A stretch of DNA of 64,000 bases, from positions 27,613,891-27,677,890 of the forward strand of contig NC_055990.1 of NCBI RefSeq assembly GCF_018446385.1. The letters run 5' to 3'. Shown in pieces: positions 34,056-47,200 of this stretch. The position numbers and the translations under genes were made by a program. This DNA comes from Zingiber officinale. Taxonomy: Eukaryota > Streptophyta > Magnoliopsida > Zingiberales > Zingiberaceae. Numbering within the stretch: position 1 is the first letter of the stretch; every line of letters begins with the position of its first letter. The notes beneath the pieces are model-generated. The model made no database searches. It had not been told where the DNA came from and saw only the letters and a program-made list of their open reading frames with translations.

Positions 34056-37000
34056 CTACTCTTCGGCTGGGGGGTCGACCCAGCGGCCATTGTCCTTGAT
34101 GAGCTGAATTAGAGCGTCAGTCGCATACTCCATTTCGATACCTCTCTTCAGCACAGTCTGAAGCAACATAACCATGATGTTGGATTCAGCAAAACATATT
34201 TCACAAAGGTACTGATGATAATTCTAAGAATTCTGTAGGAAAATGCTTCAAGAAATTACCTTCCCGACGTAAAGATCAATCTTTCCCGGCGCACCACCAA
34301 CATAGCCAAAATCTGCATCAGCCATTTCTCCGGGTCCATTCACTATACAGCCCATGATTGCAATCTGCAAGAGTGTTGAGGTGAGTGTTAGTTCATAAGA
34401 AAAAACAAAATGTAGCATGATTGCTCAAGCAAAGTTACTGAATTTACCGAAACACCGGGGAGATGCGAAGTCTTTGTTCTAATCTCAGCACTTATATCTT
34501 GGAGATCGAAGAGTGTCCGTCCGCAAGATGGGCAAGAGACATACTCCTGCAATGTAGTTGCACACAGATGAGCAAAGACAAGAAATAGGAAGCCATTGGA
34601 TTAATGAGAGATTTGTGTATCAATCACTCACAGTTTTTGTGTTGCGCATTCTGCAACCTTGAAGTAAGTTGAAGGATGTATTCCGCAGAAATTCAAAGTC
34701 CTGCTCGGGTGCCTCGAGTAGGATACCGTCTCCGAGGCCATCGACTAAAAGAGAACCAGCATTGCTCCCAGCAGTGATCACCAGATCATCTCTGTCAATT
34801 TCAGGACCAGAAATGAGAATGAAAATAACATTTTTCAGCAGTAATCACAATTGTACCTGTGGATCTCTTTAGGAAATTGGATATGGTGGATGACAGGGAA
34901 GTTAAGAGAACTTTCTTCTAGATACTCAAACAATCTGAAAAAGAATAAAGAAAGAGCACAATCGATGAGAGTTTCTGTATTGTTATGTTTGAATGCATCA
35001 CAATGACAGTCACTATGATCGTTTACCTCCTTGCAGCATGAACTCTGCTGAGCTTTTCTTCACTCAATGGAAGATCATGCAGCAACATGGTGATATCGTC
35101 GACGTTCTTGAGGACGTCTAGTTCCTCAGAAGGTTCATCCCCGCGAACATTTACAGCTAATCGGGTGCCTGAAAACAAGCACTTTAAATCAGTACAGCCC
35201 TAAAAAGAAAGAAGCAAAATAGAGTCGGTTGATAAAATTTTTATGTCACCTTTTGGCAAAAGCTTGTGAGCGCCGGTTGAAAGTTCATTGAGGTTAACAA
35301 GCACAATCGCATTCGGGAGTGGTTTTGCGAGCTGTTCGGATAATGGAACTATAACACCCATGCTTATATCGATCAACCTTTTGAGAGCTAACCTCTGATC
35401 AAAGATAACAAACACAATCAGTTTTTTTTTTAAAAAAAAAACAAACTGTAACTTTTAATGTTCTACATCTCAAGTAGAAAAGAACAAATAGGTGATAGCT
35501 TACCGATTCATCGTCTTCCAAAGGAGGAAGTTCTCTCAGAAGAATAGAGTCAACTGTTGCCAGATCCTGAAAGTTTCTAAAGGTTCAGAAAGGTACTAAC
35601 AGGAAATCTGGACTAGTCTAATTTCGAGGGTAGAAATTTGAGAAATACAAACCTTGAAAGGCATTCCAACCACAAGCTTGGCTGCAAGAGACTTGTAAAG
35701 AAGTTCTGGTGTCTGACAGAACAAAATTGCAACATCTTATAAAGCGAAAAGTGGGTGCAAATGAAACAAACAATCGAGATGATGATGAATGAAGCTACTG
35801 AGCATTAAATCTGAACAACAATCGAAACTGGTTGATAGATCTAGACCTTAAATCAGCTTGAGCAAATGTCTACAAAATGATTTCTTTATTTCTTGAACAA
35901 TGAAATTCACTTTCTAACCAAATAACATCCACTACCTACCTTGAGCATGTCCAAGGACACTGGCATGAGGACAGAACCATCGCGGTGAAGAACACCTCGG
36001 TAATCCACTTCTTCACCCTACAAAAGAAGTGGCAAAAGTTAGAAATTTTCTATAGATGATGCAAAGGAAAGTAAAACAAACAAAAATCTAACCTCTTTCT
36101 GCACTGGAAGTTGACCAGTTCTACGCTGGAAGTCCCAATATCGTCTATGTTTGTCCTCAAATGGTACCTAAATAGTTGTGTTTAGAGATACAAATTAGGT
36201 TATAAAGGCAAAAAGTAATTGATAATATATATAGTCCTTGCTGCAGCAGTTAGCATTTAATCAAGGATTGGCAGAAAATGACAAGATTGAAAGAGCCTTA
36301 CTGTTCCTTTCTGGAGATTGGAAGCTTGCATGCCAAGGTTAGCCAACCGCTTACAAGGATCGATCTCTTTCTCTGGTGGTTCAGTCAGAGACACCCTGAT
36401 CGTATCGCCCAAACCATCCTGTTGAGCAGCATTATACATGTAATACATCGAGTTCAACAATCGAAAAAAATGTGTTTGAAACTCGCAAGTATTGTTCCGT
36501 CGCTTACAAATATCAATAAAGGATTCAGTACAGCTCTATAAAGAATATATCTAAGATTCAATGAGCTGCAAGTCTGGACATTTAGGTGACTGAAAGGTGC
36601 ATAGATTTTGCTTACTATATTTAGTAGATCCTTTAAGTTTGCATGATAGTTTAAATGGTCATACAGCTTTGATCAGACAATGTATCAAACATACTATTGA
36701 ATCATGAAACATGTTTCAAACATGAATTGCTAGGTGTGTGTTGTTAAAGATATCACATAGAGTGAGTATCATACATGAATTGGAAAAAACAATGGTGGAA
36801 AAAACATATTCAAAGAGTACAAACCTGAAGAAGGGTCCCAATACCAATTGCAGATTTCATCCTTCCATCTTCTCCCTCTCCAGCTTCAGTAACTCCTAAG
36901 TGCAGAGGATAATCCCAACCTAGTGCATACATCTCAGCAACAAGCAAACGATAGGCTTGAACCATGATGACTGGGTTGCTTGCTTTCATCGAGAAGACAA

Positions 37001-38550
37001 AGTTATGAAAGTCTAGCTTCCGGCATATCCTTGCAAATTCAAAGGCAGATTCAACCTGTTGCAGGAACAGCAAACCTTTCAGCATTGATTCTCATCTGAA
37101 ACAAATTCAAGGTGTAGCCTATGAACAGTACAGACCATTCCTCTAGGAGAATCTCCATAGTAGCTCATAATTCGATCGGAAAGACTTCCGTGATTGGTCC
37201 CGATTCGGATTGCCCTTCCATACTTCTTGCATTTCTCAACCAAAGGAGTGAAGACCTGAACACGAAGATGAACGATCATAAGATCAAAAGGAATAGAGAA
37301 AAATATAGATATTCATCATCGGTACCTTTTCAATATGTTCAAGCTCTTTCTGATACTCATCATCACTATACTCTAACTGCTCAAATTGGGCTCTCCTATC
37401 AGCTGCAAGGAAATGTTCCAGCTTCATTGGTTAGACTAAACAAGTAGCTTCATACTCTGAATGAAAAATTGTAGAATGCCTGACCGAAATTTCCAGGGTT
37501 GACACGGATCTTGTCAAAACATTCAGCTACTCTCATTGCAATTGCAGGTGCAAAATGAATGTCAGCCACAAGAGGGATATTGTAACTGCTCATTTGCAAA
37601 GAGAAAAATTATGCTGGTGTGAGAAAGTTTTCAATTGAGTAAAGTTGTCAAATAAATTGCAAGACCTACTTTTTCTGAACAAGTGTGTTCTTGATTTCAA
37701 AACATGAATCAGCTTCTCGCTTCCCTTGGACTGTTATCCTGACCAAGTCTGCTCCTTTATCGGCAATTCTCATAACCTGCCAAATCCCAACATTGTTAAA
37801 TTTCTGCCTTACTGCAGAAAGAATCACTTGGGAACCAAAAGTCACAAGGTATTGAATCAATCTTCAATTTTAACAGTTTGTTGATAAGTTTATCCTAAAA
37901 TTTTTAAGGCATTTCTTGGTATCAATTACAAGAATAAAGTTATCTAAGCATACCTCCTCAACAGTCTTGTTGACATCCTTGGTGTCTGAAGTGGTCATAG
38001 TCTGAACTCGTATCGGATGCTCGCTACCAAGGGCCACATTCCCTACCATCACAGTCCGAGTCTTTCGCCTCACGGTCTTGTGTACAGATTCACAATACTT
38101 CTGCCTGGGAACTATGGAAGCAGAAAAGAGTTATAAGGATATAGGTTTTCTATTCATACTTCCATTGATCATTATCTTACTTGCTTAACGACCTCAATTG
38201 ATGACTGACAATTTTAAGTATCTACAGTTCGTAACTCAATTGAAGATAGAATTCACGTATCAAATTACAAGAGTTTTGGACAATTTCACAGGATGAAAGA
38301 GCAGGAATCATATTGTTGTACCTAGGAGAGGACTTCCTTCTGAAGCAGGCTCCAGTTCCACAATCTCAGAGCCAGATTTGGAAGAGTTTCTGATCACAGA
38401 TGCAATTCTTCTCTGAGACTTCATTCTTTGTTGCTCAGGAGCACAAGCGATCTTCGCAAAATCGACGTTCTTCACAAAGCCGAAGCTGCGGTCGCTGGTC
38501 CGCAGACCAGCCATACCAGTCATCGATGAAGGAACTGTTCCAGTTGCCAT
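34056..38550 (-). CDS. HDS: 4-hydroxy-3-methylbut-2-enyl diphosphate synthase, plastid
   Basis: It turns MEcPP into HMBPP in the plastid MEP isoprenoid pathway, using a [4Fe-4S] cluster and reduced ferredoxin. Nineteen coding exons keep frame and give 748 residues (Arabidopsis 741): 38322-38550, 37954-38111, 37670-37776, 37485-37585, 37326-37402, 37136-37255, 36825-37055, 36302-36418, 36093-36167, 35940-36017, 35653-35712, 35504-35566, 35250-35394, 35027-35168, 34857-34934, 34632-34791, 34448-34546, 34260-34364, 34056-34157. A serine/arginine-rich transit peptide (about 1-75) precedes the conserved [18 protein letters not shown]. The TIM-barrel part follows ([15 protein letters not shown]), then the plant-specific central insert. 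The C-terminal cluster domain has [13 protein letters not shown] and [20 protein letters not shown], with the ligand cysteines and glutamate present. Confidence 0.96.
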
Positions 38551-38581
38551 GGTACCCTACCCTGCTCCTGCCTTACCAAAC

Positions 38582-38713
38582 CTGTGAAAAGAATGAATTG
38601 CTTGTTAAGATCAAGAAAGAATAGCAACTGCAGAAGAAGGTGGCCAAAAACAACACCGAACTATATGTGACGACAGGAAGATCAAAACACAAGGATCAGA
38701 TGGCGCTTCTCAC
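38582..38713 (-). other. Probable 5' UTR intron of HDS
   Basis: On the minus strand a gtgagaag donor (38713) and a ttttcacag acceptor (38582) lie between the TATA box and the start codon, leaving a short leader before the ATG. No transcript evidence was available. Confidence 0.5.
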
Positions 38714-38776
38714 CCTCGTTTTCCTTCTCCTCCTCTGCGCACTTAGAGTTAGAGTTTGGCCCTTGCGTTCTTCGCA

Positions 38777-38786
38777 TTTTTTTATA
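38777..38786 (-). promoter_or_regulatory. TATA box of HDS
   Basis: The minus strand reads tataaaaaaa about 70 bp upstream of the proposed leader donor, a plausible position for the core promoter. Confidence 0.5.
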
Positions 38787-39276
38787 CCCAAACTAAACGC
38801 CGTAGGAATTCTGGCATGAAGGGATTGAATTGGGATACTTGGCGTTGACCGAAGACAAGCCCAACATGGTCAAATCACAGGTCAAATTACGCTTGAAGCT
38901 TTTATACGCAGCCTGGTTACGAGATTACATCTCAAGACAAGACTTGTGATTAATTATATGAGCACGCAATGGTTGACTCGCACCAAAAGTTGGATCTTTT
39001 GATCTGCAACAGGCAGCGTGGTTTATCCGGCAATGTAAATAAATAAATTGAATCACGACACCAAATAGAGTATTGAATCTATTGGTAGGTGAGACATTCA
39101 AATCTTAGTGGAACATCTTATAATGTAAATAAAGGCAACACAATGTAGTAGGACTATATATAAGAGTTCGACAAGATTACACCCAATTAAAACAGTAAAT
39201 GTGGATTCATCCATCCATTGCATTGATTGCATCTCAGTCGATACAAAACTGGAGGCGCAGCCCACGTCCGACCGAT
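38787..39276. other. Spacer between HDS and PSB27
   Basis: No gene is present. It contains the HDS promoter upstream part and the 3' flank of PSB27, both on the minus strand. Confidence 0.5.
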
Positions 39277-39822
39277 CTACCTTCCCCGGAGCAGCGCCTT
39301 CTCGGCGGTGTCGACCTCTTCCAAGATGCGGGCCTTGCGCTTGGCGGGGATGGGCGCCGTGGGGCCGAAGCTGATGTAGTGGCCGGAGACGGCGTTAAGG
39401 GCGGAGTATATGTCCCTGAACGACGCCCGCCCCAGCAGCGCCTTCTCCCGCCGGTACTTCGCCACCCACGTGTTCGACGCCTCCCGCAGCTCCGACACCG
39501 CCGTCGCCACGTTCGGGTCCTGCTTGTCCATGTTGATCGTGCTCCGCAGCTTGTTAATCATCTCCGTCGTCTCCTTCACGTATTCCTCGTCGTCTGACGC
39601 CAGGGCCGGCGCCGGAGGGAGGACCAGCAGCGCTGACGTCGGAGAGAGGATCGCCGCCGCGAGGAGTTCCCGGCGGCAGAGTATGGCCGCTCGGGCGCAG
39701 CACGGAGCCGCATTGGCGGTGGCGAAAGAGGACGGAGCGGCCGCGGGTCGAGCGGAGAGAGATGTGAGCGACGGCGATGGCTTCGAGGTCGGCGGCGTCA
39801 AGAAAGGAGAAGAAGAAGCCAT
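39277..39822 (-). CDS. PSB27: Photosystem II assembly/repair protein Psb27
   Basis: This intronless gene encodes 181 residues (Arabidopsis PSB27-H1 is 174). A plastid transit peptide rich in Ser, Thr, Pro and Ala (about 1-45) is followed by a thylakoid-lumen signal with an Arg pair and hydrophobic core (CRRELLAAAILSPTSALLVL) and the cleavage site ALAS/DDEEY at about residue 77. The mature four-helix protein has YVKETTEMINKLRSTINM, VAELREASNTWVAKYRRE-type helices, and the conserved SFRDIYSALNAVSGHYISFG. Psb27 binds the lumenal side of CP43 in photosystem II intermediates and keeps the manganese cluster from assembling too early. The coding sequence is very G/C-rich, usual for monocot intronless genes. 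Confidence 0.95.
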   Translation of the reverse strand: MASSSPFLTPPTSKPSPSLTSLSARPAAAPSSFATANAAPCCARAAILCRRELLAAAILSPTSALLVLPPAPALASDDEEYVKETTEMINKLRSTINMDKQDPNVATAVSELREASNTWVAKYRREKALLGRASFRDIYSALNAVSGHYISFGPTAPIPAKRKARILEEVDTAEKALLRGR

Positions 39823-40194
39823 GGTGGTTTAACTTTTGCGCCAATAATAAATCAAGAACAAGGGAAGAAGAAGGCGGAGGGAATTCGGAGAAGATAAGGG
39901 AAGAGATAAGGAAGACGGTTTAAACGTGACACGTTGGCACATCTCCTTATCCATATTTCCTAAGATCCTGTTTACTCCAGGGGACGGATTGGGGGAACAA
40001 AGAGAAAAGGGGAAGGAGAGAAACGCACATGGACACCGTTCCTTCTCTCCACCATGAGTCTTCTTTCTAGTGGAAGTAACAACATCAAACTGGCGTCTAC
40101 TTCATGACACCACTCCTTTAGGCATTGGTTCATCCAGAAATATTAACTAATGTCAATAACTACATAGCATGAGTGTACATGGAGGAAGGTACAC
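39823..40194. other. PSB27 promoter and CCDC97-gene 3' flank
   Basis: No gene is present. A G-box-like cacgttgg (39931) about 110 bp upstream of the PSB27 start would fit a light-regulated gene. No clear TATA box is seen. Confidence 0.4.
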
Positions 40195-43100
40195 TTAATC
40201 ATCCTCAAAGTATTTCTCTTCGGCATCGTAATTAGCTTCCTTGAACCAATGGTCGTCCAGCCTCTCGTCATTGTCTATCATGGAGTAATCGAGATAAGCG
40301 GAGTCTTCTCCGGCCAGGAACTTCTGCTGCATTTTGAGTGTGAACTGATCCAGTTGATCTTGCATCTCTTCTGCAGACAGTGTTTGCTCAAAGGGGCATC
40401 CAACTGTCGATGAAGAAGGGCCATAGGAGGAATTATGGTTAACCGTCTGCACATAGAAATGCATGGATCAATTCAAGAACATCATGGAAATGTAGATAAA
40501 AATAAACAAAAGAAAGGCACGACGATAAACAGACAGGAAAACAAAAATAAGTTCCTACAAGAAAGCTAGATCAAAGAAATACAAATTGAAAATTGTTGTT
40601 CATTGAAATCTATAATCTTGACCTGCGAATTGATTAAGTTGAACCTCCCAAAATAACCCAGACTTGGCTCTTCTATTGTGGTTATCCATGAAACATTCAA
40701 TCAGGCCTTCATCTAACTCTTGATATTAGTAGAGATTATTGATTATACTTTGACCTCAATGGTATTTGTTTTCTCTATGATCTAGACTTGGCTTTAACCG
40801 ATTACGATATCACTGGATGTACTCAAATCGTAGCCTAACTAGTAATTTTACCATGGATTTCTGTACAATACTCATTTGCTTGGATTAACTTGCATAAGAC
40901 TATGTGCTTGGTTCCAATTTTTGATATCTCATGACCTAATTTAAGAATCTTCTGATTAAAAAAAGTGCTAATTGCATCCTTGATTTATAAGTGGGATTGC
41001 GGTGGACTTTAGTTTAATTTTGACCAAGACTTATCCTTTTAAGATCAATGTGGTCAATTTGAGTTGATTATAAAAATTGTAATCTCAGTCAGACTCCTTA
41101 TCTTGACCATGATTGTTTATTTGATCTAAATTACTTGTTCAACCTAGATTTCGTCAATCACACCTATTCGAATAGATGTTTCATGACAATACCTTGAACT
41201 TGAATGTAATTATTTGATTGGTATTTGATCCTAACAATGAAGTATAAAGAATATGATTACCATGGTAAATCCATGACTTAACTAAATTTGTGATGTTAAG
41301 CTTGCATGACCATGTGATAAGAAATTGTATGAATCATGGTTGGTACTAGTATGCTGCCTTATTTTTAATACATGCATAAAAATTCATGTCAACAGTAAAC
41401 CATTTACATCTAGTTTTGGTAAGGAACCATATAGAGAATCAGACAACAAACAACTCAAAAGGCCTCTGATTTTCTAACAATTCAAGAAATCCACCAGATT
41501 CTGTGTTGTTCTTGAGCTGCGCTTGGTGACAAAATCATTATGTTGTAACTTGTATGACCTAATCAAGATCTAAGCTAGAACCTAATCAAAATCCAAAGCA
41601 TACCACATGAAAGTCAAAATCACTAAGAATATCATCATCATTATCTGATTTAGTCCCATGGCAATATAAATATTTTCTCTCTGTTGAACTTTATACAAGA
41701 CTATATTACTAAAAGTATTCAAATCAATTAAACTCTTAAATCTTTGATAAAATTAGCTCGCCTTTGAACATATATATGCATCTCAACCACCTTTCTCTCA
41801 TTTTATTTATTGATGTTAAGCTCAATTGCTCTAAAAAATATTAGTTTATTTTAACCTTTCTAGTAATATTCCTCATACATCTCAGTATTCTCATCTTTGC
41901 TACCTTTATTTTCTTGGTATATGCTACTTTCTAACATCTGAACACAATCAACTATAAAGTATGATTGATCATATGACAGTATTATGAAGTAGTTCTTTTA
42001 AACTAGGGGTGCACAGTGGTCACGCACAAGTCCAAAAGCTTCACTCCATTTCAACCATCCATGGACTTCACTATCATATTGAATTAGTATAGGTCCGGCA
42101 AAATCAATTGTGCTCAAACTTCTGTCTTATATACAGTTTAGGTGGTTTTAACTTGAACCTCCTGCTCAAGCTTGTTTACAAAATATCTCTCAAGGAGTTA
42201 CAACTGTAACACTAAATATTCAAGATAAAATTATCAAGACAACTTTAATATGAAACTATCTGAGATTTGAAAGATATTTGATCTTATATAACAAAATTGA
42301 GGTCTATGGTGCCATGCTTATTCTTCCCTGTCAACCAATCTGTGTTTTTTTTTCTCTTACAACTACAATGACAACAAATAAGCAATGAATCCCAACTATA
42401 TGGGGAGAAAATCAACAAATACCCAAGAGATAACTCCGTTAAAGTGTGACTGGTCATACCTTTGGTGAAGTCGATTTGTGTTTGCCGTCCTCAAGCTCTC
42501 CAAATCTCTTTTCCACCTCAACCATATCATGTTCGCCATCATCAACATTTTTCTGTTCAGAAAATTATTTAGCAAAATTAGCACACGTGATCAACAATAT
42601 GAACGCCATATGAAGACCAGCCCCCTGTTCTTCAACACAAAGTTATACCTTCGAAGAATTTGATTTACTTTCACATTCCTCGAATGCTACGTCCTTATGT
42701 TCTTGTGTAACCATATCATCAGCATCATCCATATCTTCTTCTTCTTCTTCTTCTTCTTCCTCCTCCTCCTCCTCCTCCTCTTCTTCCTCTTCTTCTTCCT
42801 CAGATACTTCTTCCTCTTTTCCTCCACCGCCAACCCATTCCTTCTCGTCAACCCCTAATCTCTGCTGCTCCCCTCTGATCTTCTCCACCAGCATAGCTTC
42901 CTCACATCGCCTCATCAACGTCTCAGACCAGCGCTCACCAGGCCTGGAGAGGCTCCTCCCAGCAGGGTCCTGAAACTTGCCCAAGTACTCGTGGTGAAGA
43001 TAAGGTTCCCGCTCCCTCATCGCATCCTCGGAGAAGTACTCCCCACCCTTGATCAGCCGTTCCATGTAGGCCCTCCGGCGGTTCTTGACCGCTACCGACT

Positions 43101-43468
43101 TCGCCCGTGCGTCCTCCGCAGAGGGGCTCCGACGGCGACGGAGGCGGTCGAGGTGCCACTCCACCTCGTAATCCTGCTTCAACTTGTCGAACTCGAGGAT
43201 CTCATCGGGCGTGAGCTCGGCGCCGTACCGCTCTGAAAGGGCGAAAACTAGGGTTACGGATCGCCAGCACAAATATGCGGAAGGAATAGGCGGGCCATGT
43301 GATGATTAACATACCGAGGAAGATAGAGGCATCGCGAGAGAGGAGGTCGAGGAGGGAGGACTTGCGTTGAGCCGGATCGGGGGTCTCCCGGTGCATGGCG
43401 CCAGGGAAGTAGAGGCCGTCGAGGGAAGCGAGGCGCTCGGAGATGCCTTCCATGGCCGAGCGCTCCAT
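40195..43468 (-). CDS. CCDC97-domain protein (coiled-coil domain-containing 97-like)
   Basis: Four coding exons (43315-43468, 42649-43232, 42460-42552, 40195-40446) give 360 residues. The first exon (MERSAMEGISERLASLDGLYF) leads to FLERYGAELTPDEILEFDKL and then the CCDC97 core: VEWHLDRLRRRRSP, KNRRRAYMERLIKGGEYFSEDAMREREPYLHHEYLGKF and the mid-domain WSETLMRRCEEAMLVEKIR. An almost pure glutamate run (about 27 residues) lies near residues 200-230. The acidic tail (DQFTLKMQQKFLAGED, YLDYSMIDNDERLDD) closes the family pattern. In animals CCDC97 associates with the SF3B part of the spliceosome; a splicing role here is inference from the family. Intron 3 is 2.0 kb and holds nothing recognised. Confidence 0.9.
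42735..42799. repeat. CTT/CTC trinucleotide tract coding for polyglutamate
   Basis: The plus strand is a (ctt)n(cct)n(ctt)n run. On the coding strand it reads GAA/GAG and encodes the glutamate run of the CCDC97-type protein. The mix of two codons in blocks suggests expansion by slippage; the length should vary between individuals. Confidence 0.9.
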
Positions 43469-44252
43469 GGCGGTATAGTTTACCCGGCGATGTGGTCCCT
43501 GCCTATGTAGCAGTCCGAGTCGGCGACGGTGCCCGGCGTTGGAGAAACGGCGGCCGTTTGATGCTCTTATAGTCGTCCGGTAGGCGCCGTCACTTGGCAC
43601 CCTTTTCTAGAGACGATGGGTTGGACTGGACCGGATCGGGCCTCCAAAATGGTTCGGAGCCGATATAGAACGGGCCCCACATCCGGCCCGTTCAATAAAA
43701 TAAATCCCAATCCAACCATCTGATGCCACTCAAAAATACCATTTTTTATGGCCACAAAAAATGATTCATACACAGTTAGTATTTTTTAAATTAATAATTT
43801 ATAAAAATAGAAAATTATATATATTTCTGATGAGGATTTATTTGAGTTTTAAAAATTATATCGTGAAATATTGCATTTTGTAAAGAACAACTGGCGATTG
43901 GTGGTCGATTTGAATTTCGTATCTTGAAGATGCGTGTTTGGTGTCTGCAATAAAGCAGGTGTTTGAAGTCGTTTGAAATTCCCTCTCCTCCTTTTTGTAC
44001 GGCAGACAACGAAACTGCGTGTCCGTTGATGGATGGAATTCTAAGACGCTCTCCGTCAACATCCCTCGCACGAGAACCAGACAAAGTAACTAATAAAAGT
44101 AGGAGGCGGAGCAGTCATGCTGTTGCTCTGCCTTCCGACCCATTCTTCTGCGTCTTCCTTCGGCGGTCCTACTTCCAGTAGATTGAGCTCGATAGCGTCG
44201 CACTGCGTCTTGAAGCACCAGATCGAGCTGGCCGAGAGATCTGGAAAAAGGG
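43469..44252. promoter_or_regulatory. Shared divergent promoter, CCDC97-type gene and KTN80
   Basis: A spacer of 784 bp separates the two start codons. It is G/C-rich at the CCDC97 side and A/T-rich in the middle (43740-43860, with ttataaaaatag at 43799). The last 200 bp are probably the KTN80 leader. No other gene is visible. Confidence 0.5.
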
Positions 44253-47200
44253 ATGGCGTTGAATCGCGGCTACAAGCTCCGTATCCTTCTTATCTTCTCA
44301 CTTCGAATTCGAAAATTTTGGATTGCATCTCATTCCTCACGCGCGAATTCTTTTGTCCTAAAAATGTTCGTGAATTGGAATCTGTGGCTTGAAGTTAGGA
44401 TTTTTCTGTCGTTTGTACTGAAATTAATTGATTATGATGCTTCTTTGGTGTTATTGGGTTGATACTTGATTGCAGTGGTATTTAAATTTTGTTCGAAGTT
44501 CATGCGTCTCATTCACAATCGCATCCGGACAAAAAATTAAGCTAAAAAGAAGAAGCAATTTTTATGCGGTGTTGTTATGTTTGCTTACTCACTGTTTTCT
44601 TCGTTTTCCAGAAAGAAAAGGATGCTTCAAAAGCATAGTGAACCATAATTTTGTTTATTTTGAATTTTCCTTGATCTTTGTAACTAGAGGAGATTGTAGC
44701 ACACGCTTCTGATGTGAAGTGTGTGTCAATTGGGAAGAAATCGAACAGAATTTTTGTCACGGGTGGTGAAGATCGCAAAGTTAACCTATGGGCAATTGGT
44801 AAGCCAAATCCACTATTGGTGAGTCCCATCCTTGTCTTTTTCTTCCATGTGAGTCTTCATAATCATATACGGCTTGATATACATTTCCTAGTCCAAGCTC
44901 CAAAATAATGAATATTCAATTCTCTTTCACTAGTTGGTTCCTTTTTTTTTCTTTTTTATATTGTATGCTTGAGTTTCTGGCTGATTGAAGGTAATTTAAC
45001 ATGACATTGAGCAAGTCACCAGGCCTCTTTGTGCGTCCATTAGCATGAATCCAAGTCAAAAACTTATCTCTATGCTGCTTCTTTCAATGTTCAAGGAGTC
45101 AGGTCATGGCATTTCATTGTTCATACTGATTGAATTGGATTGATACATCATACAACTTATTTTTGAAAACGACCATTAGGAAAACTATGATCCAATTCAA
45201 CCAATACTATTCACCTTGATTTTTCACTTAGTTTGATCAACTCTTGACTTTCTGGGTCTTGACCTTTAACCTGACTGGATTAAAAATTAGCCAAACTAAT
45301 TGAACCAGCCAATCTGGTTCACTTTGCATACCGTGTTAGATCAAAAAGAAGGCCTTAAAACAATTATCACTACTTTTTTCTGCATGCTTAGTGGATGAAA
45401 ATACTGGCTACCCAAACCACTATCGCTTTACCTTTATTTTGTCTGATAGTTCATTCAAATAAGAACAGTTTTTAGCTAAAAACCTCTTTGATTATCTGCA
45501 GAGTCTATCAGGCCATATGAATTCTGTAGAGTCAGTGGTGTTTGACTCAGCAGAGGTCTTGGTTCTTGGAGGATCATCAAATGGCATAATTAAGCTTTGG
45601 GATCTGGAAGAGGCAAAGAGTAAATTATGTTAACCTAGTTTACCTGCAACAATTGTGAGACTACTTGTTAAAATTTGCCTGCAACTTGGGTCAGTTCAAA
45701 GTACAAGGCTACTTAATCCAACTGAAGTTAATTTTCCTTTTATTTTCTAGCAATACATTGTTTTAACTGGCACAAATTCACTTATAATCATCTTTCTAAG
45801 GGCCAACTAGATAATCTGTTACTCACATACACTTGTCAGGAAGTATTTAGCTACATTGTCTCTTTCCCAACAAATGAACAACCACATTCCTTAAAAGTGT
45901 TATAGCTACATAGAAAGAACATAATCAATCCAACTCAAAGTTTTGAGCTAAGTGTCATGAAAATTCTTGAGAACTTTTACATGTGGTATTTCTCAATTGG
46001 ACATAGAGACTTAGGATCAACTATAGTCAGGCCCTAATTCTTGCAGAATTGGAGAAGGACACCATAGCCAAAAAGACAGTTAAGAAGCAACAAAAACCAT
46101 TAAAGTCAATCAAAGTGACGAGGAGAGGGAGTGATGCCCCAATAACAGACATTTTGGGCCTCGGTATTGTGAATGAGAACTTATCCAGCCATTTGCTTAT
46201 TTGAACCATACAAATTGTGGGCAATTCAGTTCCCAACAATGATTGATCTAAATAATGGGCATTAGAACTGACATGCTGACTCTCCCGCTAAAATCAAAGA
46301 GAATAAGACTCTTTTCTGGTTCAAATACATTTGGGCACTGGTTGACTTCAAATACATTAGTCATGTTTTTGCAGACTGTATTTTAATTTTCTGATTTGTC
46401 TTTTGGTGTCAAAGTGTAGTTATTCGGACACTTACTGGGCACAGATCAAATTGCACTTCTGTTGAATTCCATCCATTTGGTGAATTCTTTGCTTCTGGTT
46501 CTTTGGATGCTGATCTTAGGATATGGGATATTAGAAAGAAGGGATGCATTCATACTTACAAGGGCCACACTGGGGGAATTAGAAAAATTAGATTTACACC
46601 AGATGGACGATGGGTTGTTACAGGAGGAGCAGATAACGTGGTGAAGGTAATTATGGACGTTGGCTCTGGATGGATGGCATTTGGTTCTTCCAGGATAGGG
46701 CAGCTAAAACTTTTTTTTGGTTTTTTAACAGCTGTGGGATTTAACAGCAGGAAAGCTTCTGCATGATTTTAAGTTCCATAATGGACCAATTAGGTGTATT
46801 GATTTCCATCCTCATGAGTTTCTACTTGCAACAGGTATGCTCTTCATTGTCTTCGTAGTTTGTTCCTTAATTTCCATAGTTTTAATTATAGCTAGGCATT
46901 GACCTTGACCAACAATTTTTATTATAGATTTATTTTACTTGCTGCAAACTTCTGACTTTTAGTGGCCCTAAACTTCCTGTGCCTGTTTTCAACATCAAAC
47001 TATTCTTTTGATTATTCTGAACTTTGGTTTATGATTTAGGGCAATAGACGTTGTTACTAAATGTGAAATGATTTGATGGAAATCTCACATAGTTTCATTT
47101 TTATCATAAGAACCAGATCTTAGCATTTTAAAGCCCAATGTAATTTGTCTGATCAAGGACAATGTTTTACAGTAGAGAAAGTGTATGAGCGCAAATGAAA

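Noticed and set aside
39410-39832. 140-codon plus-strand frame opposite PSB27
   Set aside because: It is an antisense shadow of a G/C-rich coding exon; the minus frame is a clear Psb27.
42643-43272. Reading the CCDC97 exon from an in-frame methionine at 43272
   Set aside because: The sequence before ERYGAEL is intron. A consensus acceptor at 43233-43234 and the upstream exon 43315-43468 give the family's N-terminus in phase.
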